Assembly (NCBI GenBank): GCA_945868195.1
Contig: CAMBLP010000002.1
Span: 1-38,605 of the forward strand
Direction of reading: 5' to 3'
DNA: 38,605 bases
Source: Bordetella parapertussis
GTDB lineage: Bacteria; Pseudomonadota; Gammaproteobacteria; Burkholderiales; Burkholderiaceae_B
Under the pieces are notes generated by a model. The model worked only from the letters and a program-made list of their open reading frames with translations, was not told where the DNA came from and did not search any database. Position 1 is the first letter of the stretch, and every line of letters begins with the position of its first letter. The position numbers and the translations under genes are program-made. Shown here one piece after another: positions 35,331 to 38,605 of this stretch.

Positions 35331-37929
35331 TGTATTGCTCCCGCGTTAAGGTTTCGAGAAGTGCGCGTTCAAATTGCCTTTGGGTTCGAGGCTGTGACAA
35401 TGTATCGCCTCTTACAACGAATATATCTTCGACACGATCTCCAAGCGTCATGACTTTGGCTGTTTGCAAATTAATATTGAAAGAAACAAATATTTGCGCC
35501 AAATCACTTAATAAACCAGGACGATCAGTCGCAGTGATATCGATCACCCAAGACGCATGACCATCGCCTGGCTTAATAGCAACGGAAGGGGGATACGGAA
35601 AGGCCTTTGATAACCTCGAGGCACGCATACCGACACGATATTTAAGATCTTCTATCTGCATTTGATCGAGTTGCGTCGTCAGTTCATGCTCAATCAATGT
35701 AGCTTCTGAGCGCAAATCAATTTGGATATCTGATGGCAAGACAATGAAACTATCCAAGGCGTAGCCACCCTTGGTCGTGTGTATCCGTGCATCTTGAATG
35801 CTCAGACCTCGGAAACCAAAATACCCACTTAATCGCGCAAATAAATTTTTATCATGCTTTGTATAGACCAATATTTGCAAGCCATCCCCACCTTCGGTCG
35901 GACGCGCTTTCACAACAGTATTTTCCGTACGAAAACAATAATAAAGATGCCTTGTATGCCAAGCAATTTCTGGGGCATCATGTCTTAAAAAGTACGCGAT
36001 ATCGAGCTCACTCCAAAAGGCCTCGCGCGCATCATCGCGAAGTCCTGCAAGACGCGTCAGACTCGCTGCTTCATCCATGCGCTTTTGCAATACTGTGTTG
36101 GCGTCGCCAGATGAGCCGCCTAGGGCTGCTAAGGTCAGATTAAAAAGATCTTCAAACAGTTTTCCTTTCCAAGCATTCCAGACCTTAGGGCTTGTACCAC
36201 GGACATCCGCTACGGTTAACAAATAAAGCGCTGTCAGATTTCTAGGCGTTTGGACTAGCAAAGAAAAGTCTTGAATCACTTGCGGATCTGACAAATCCTT
36301 TTTTTGTGCAACTTGGGACATTTGCAAATGGTGTTTAACTAGAAAAATGACCAACTCAGTTTCATCACGCTCTAAATAATGCGTACGCGCAAATTTCCTG
36401 ACTTCTTCAGCACCCAACATTGAGTGATCACCGCCGCGCCCTTTGGCAATATCATGAAAAAGTGCGGCAACGTAAAGAAGCCAGTGCTGATCGAAACCTG
36501 CTGTGAGGCGTGTTGCAAGCGGGTACTCTTGCGCATGCTCAAGCATCGTGAACCTTCGAATATTTCGAATAACGGCTAACGTATGTTGGTCAACGGTATA
36601 CACATGGAATAAATCATGCTGCATCTGCCCCACGACGCGGCGAAATACGGGTAGATATCTCGGCAAAATATTGAGCATCGTCATGCGCCTAAGAGCATGC
36701 ACAATGCCTTGGTTTTGTTTCAATATTGAGATGAACAAACGCCGATTAGTCGGATCGCCTCTGAATGAGGTATTTATAAGGTGCCTTGCATGCCAAATCG
36801 CTCTTAAGGCGCGCGCCGAAAGCTCCGTCAGCTCAGGATGTTGTTGCATCACAATAAATATGCGCAATAACTCAGACGGATGTTTTTCAAAAAGACATTC
36901 GTCTTTGATGTCTAGGCGATTATGCTGTGCGAAGTAGTGATCATTTAATACTCGAACATCATTCTCTGAAAGTGGGAATAAATGCTCCCCAATGGTTTGA
37001 ACTAACAAAGTATTGAGTTGAGTCACAAGTCTCGCTGCCCAGTAATACCTTTGCATCAGGATTTCGCTGGCACGTCTCGTAGCAGAAGCCGTGATTTTGT
37101 AAGCCTCTGATAATCCATGTTGTAAATCAAAAAGGAGTCGATCCTCTCGTCGATTTGCCAACAAATGCAACTCGATGCGAAGTCGCTTAAAGGCCTGCTC
37201 CGCTCGATGAAGATCTCGCGCTTCGGCGCGTGTGAGCAACCCAGACTGTGCAATTTGGCGCCAGCTTTGTCCGAAACCAGCCGCTCTGGCCATCCACTGA
37301 ATCACCTGCAGGTCACGTAAGCCCCCAGGAGATTCTTTACAGTTTGGCTCAAGAGAGTAGGGCGTATCTTGATAACGGGCATGACGCTGCTGCATTTCGC
37401 TGCGCTTAGCCTGAAAGAAACTTCGAGGATCAAGTTGCTCTTTCATGCATGACATAAAGCGCTTGGTCAGTACGCGACTTCCCGCAATCCAGCGCAACTC
37501 TAACAGTGATGTCTCGACCGTAATGTCTCCGCTTGCTTCACTCAAACATTGTTCAATGGTTCTAACGCTGCAGCCAGGCTCTAAGCCCACATCCCACATG
37601 GCTGCAACGAGTCCGCTCAGCGTCTCTTCATCAACAGAGCTTGGATCTCTCGGGAGCAAAATTAATAAATCGACATCTGAAAAAGGATAGAGCTCGCCAC
37701 GACCAAAACCACCTACTGCGGCAAGAGCGGCCCCCTTAGGCAAGGGATAGAGTTCGAGCAGAAAACGCAACGCCTGATCGGCTGTTCGCCTCAGGGAAGT
37801 CAATAATGCGTCTGCGCGCGGCTTGAGACGATAGCGAGTAAAAGCGGCTTCTCTTTCAAGCTTGATCTGAGTCCGAATCGATCCGATGCTTTCATTCAAC
37901 GCTTCAGTGAGACCGTTTTGTTGAGTCAT
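35320..37929 (-). CDS. glnD: PII uridylyltransferase/uridylyl-removing enzyme
   Basis: Primary nitrogen sensor: uridylylates PII when glutamine is low and removes the group when glutamine is high, thereby steering NtrB and GlnE. The N-terminal nucleotidyltransferase motif is GGFGRGELYPFSDVDLL, with Asp85 and Asp87. The central HD hydrolase has LFHDIAKGRGGDHS. Two C-terminal ACT domains follow, with ITATDRPGLLSDLAQIF in the last. Length of 869 residues is normal. AAGGAG precedes the ATG. It lies downstream of map and overlaps dsbB by 11 bases. Confidence 0.97.
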   Translation of the reverse strand: MTQQNGLTEALNESIGSIRTQIKLEREAAFTRYRLKPRADALLTSLRRTADQALRFLLELYPLPKGAALAAVGGFGRGELYPFSDVDLLILLPRDPSSVDEETLSGLVAAMWDVGLEPGCSVRTIEQCLSEASGDITVETSLLELRWIAGSRVLTKRFMSCMKEQLDPRSFFQAKRSEMQQRHARYQDTPYSLEPNCKESPGGLRDLQVIQWMARAAGFGQSWRQIAQSGLLTRAEARDLHRAEQAFKRLRIELHLLANRREDRLLFDLQHGLSEAYKITASATRRASEILMQRYYWAARLVTQLNTLLVQTIGEHLFPLSENDVRVLNDHYFAQHNRLDIKDECLFEKHPSELLRIFIVMQQHPELTELSARALRAIWHARHLINTSFRGDPTNRRLFISILKQNQGIVHALRRMTMLNILPRYLPVFRRVVGQMQHDLFHVYTVDQHTLAVIRNIRRFTMLEHAQEYPLATRLTAGFDQHWLLYVAALFHDIAKGRGGDHSMLGAEEVRKFARTHYLERDETELVIFLVKHHLQMSQVAQKKDLSDPQVIQDFSLLVQTPRNLTALYLLTVADVRGTSPKVWNAWKGKLFEDLFNLTLAALGGSSGDANTVLQKRMDEAASLTRLAGLRDDAREAFWSELDIAYFLRHDAPEIAWHTRHLYYCFRTENTVVKARPTEGGDGLQILVYTKHDKNLFARLSGYFGFRGLSIQDARIHTTKGGYALDSFIVLPSDIQIDLRSEATLIEHELTTQLDQMQIEDLKYRVGMRASRLSKAFPYPPSVAIKPGDGHASWVIDITATDRPGLLSDLAQIFVSFNINLQTAKVMTLGDRVEDIFVVRGDTLSQPRTQRQFERALLETLTREQYSAA

Positions 37930-37977
37930 CCAAACTCCTTTTGGCTTAAAAACGATTCAAACATTGAATTCAAGAAT

Positions 37978-38535
37978 CTAAAGCGTGATAAATGAGGGTG
38001 GCGCAGGCATTCCTGGGGATTGGGTCAACACCTCGAATCCCGTTTCAGTCACCATAATCGTGTGCTCCCACTGCGCCGACAAACTGTGATCGCGTGTTAC
38101 AACTGTCCAGCCATCGGCCAATTGGCGGATATCCCTTTTCCCTGCATTGATCATCGGTTCGATTGTGAAAATAAGGCCTGGTTCAAGTCTTTGCCCCGAC
38201 CCTGCTTTTCCATAATGCAAAATCTGCGGCTCTTGATGGAATTTTTGACCAATTCCATGACCGCAAAATTCACGCACTACAGAAAAACCTTGCTGCTCAG
38301 CATATTTTTGAATGGCATTTCCAATATCCCCCAATGTGTTGCCGGGCTTGACTTGCGAAATGCCCAGCCACATACACTCATACGTGACTTCGGTCAGGCG
38401 CTTGGCAAGAATCGATGTTTCGCCCACCGCGTACATTCGGCTCGTATCACCAAACCAACCGTCCTTGATGATCGTGACATCAATATTTAAAATATCGCCA
38501 CTTTTCAACACCTTATCACCAGGTATGCCATGGCA
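37978..38535 (-). CDS. map: Methionine aminopeptidase type I, 5' end missing
   Basis: Removes the initiator methionine from new proteins; a cytosolic dinuclear metalloenzyme. The 185 readable residues begin at CHGIPGDKVLKSGD and contain all five metal ligands: Asp in NIDVTII, Asp in GDTSR, His in CGHGIGQKFH, Glu in TIEPM and Glu in WEHTIMV, plus the substrate His in CHGIP. About 77 N-terminal residues are absent because the sequence turns back on itself at 38530/38531. A Met at 38511 is not the true start. The gene lies 48 bases upstream of glnD, the common proteobacterial order. Confidence 0.95.
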   Translation of the reverse strand, partial: CHGIPGDKVLKSGDILNIDVTIIKDGWFGDTSRMYAVGETSILAKRLTEVTYECMWLGISQVKPGNTLGDIGNAIQKYAEQQGFSVVREFCGHGIGQKFHQEPQILHYGKAGSGQRLEPGLIFTIEPMINAGKRDIRQLADGWTVVTRDHSLSAQWEHTIMVTETGFEVLTQSPGMPAPPSFITL

Positions 38536-38605
38536 TACCTGGTGATAAGGTGTTGAAAAGTGGCGATATTTTAAATATTGATGTCACGATCATCAAGGAC
38601 GGTTG
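38456..38605. repeat. Perfect inverted repeat with 75-base arms at the window end
   Basis: Bases 38531-38605 are the exact reverse complement of 38456-38530, with no spacer and no mismatch, and the right arm ends with the last base of the window. The centre is the natural palindrome TGCCATGGCA (38526-38535), the Cys-His-Gly codons of map. The right arm repeats map codons on the plus strand instead of continuing towards the map start. This is best explained as a fold-back chimera or end-of-contig assembly artifact. Confidence 0.95.

Noticed and set aside
38020..38490. A 156-codon plus-strand open frame opposite map
   Set aside because: It is the antisense shadow of the conserved metal-binding part of map, without a ribosome binding site or recognisable motif.
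38456..38605. A natural covalently closed hairpin telomere or inverted terminal repeat
   Set aside because: The pivot lies inside the coding region of essential map, codons on both arms are identical, and the surrounding genes are ordinary chromosomal ones. A fold-back artifact explains it more simply.
1..38605. CRISPR arrays, transposons, toxin-antitoxin pairs, phage or defence genes
   Set aside because: I found no direct-repeat arrays, no transposase or integrase motifs, and no unassigned small gene pairs; almost every base belongs to a recognisable gene.

Overview
This is a gene-dense chromosomal fragment of a betaproteobacterium. It is most like the Burkholderiales (Alcaligenaceae/Burkholderiaceae type), judging by protein sequences and by gene orders known from that group: gmk-rpoZ-spoT, rdgB-hemW, glnA-ntrB-ntrC, recG-oxyR-ubiA, folC-SPOR-cvpA-purF and map-glnD. 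Base composition looks moderate (roughly half G+C by eye). I see no tRNA, rRNA, CRISPR array, insertion sequence, phage gene or defence system. No stretch longer than about 200 bases lacks a gene. The genus assignment is inference.

Left part (1-8505). A minus-strand gmk-rpoZ-spoT operon covers GMP kinase, RNA polymerase omega and the ppGpp synthetase/hydrolase; spoT runs off the left edge. A 3-mercaptopyruvate sulfurtransferase and a short-chain dehydrogenase follow on the plus strand. Then come minus-strand ggt-yicC, translationally coupled by an ATGA overlap, and plus-strand rph (RNase PH).

Metabolic insert (8512-12896). A minus-strand acyl-CoA dehydrogenase, MmgE/PrpD-family protein and short-chain dehydrogenase face a divergent LysR regulator. 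This cassette sits between rph and rdgB-hemW, genes usually close together in this group. It looks like a small regulated catabolic unit of unknown substrate.

Nitrogen region (14786-18975). glnA has a clear sigma-54 promoter preceded by phased NtrC-type sites. It is followed by a hairpin and then glnL (NtrB) and glnG (NtrC). The upstream sensor of the same circuit, glnD (PII uridylyltransferase), lies at 35320-37929, so much of the nitrogen control cascade is in this window. ridA, recG, oxyR (redox cysteines at exactly 199 and 208), ubiA, proC and a DUF945-type envelope protein follow on the plus strand, ending at a strong bidirectional terminator at 25641-25674.

Right part (25706-38605). 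A minus-strand thiolase-like enzyme and its DUF35 OB-fold partner are followed by a DUF423 membrane protein, a PaaI-type thioesterase, a YqeY protein, an NRDE/TANGO2 protein and an EamA transporter. Next is the plus-strand run folC, SPOR protein, cvpA and purF, and then minus-strand map-glnD-dsbB. map is cut by a perfect inverted repeat with 75-base arms that reaches the last base of the window. This is almost certainly a fold-back assembly or library artifact, centred on a natural short palindrome in map.

I found no convincing new biological system. The most worthwhile leads are the LysR/acyl-CoA dehydrogenase/MmgE cassette with its internal terminator, the thiolase-DUF35 pair, the unusual couplings ggt-yicC and glnD-dsbB, and the terminal palindrome.
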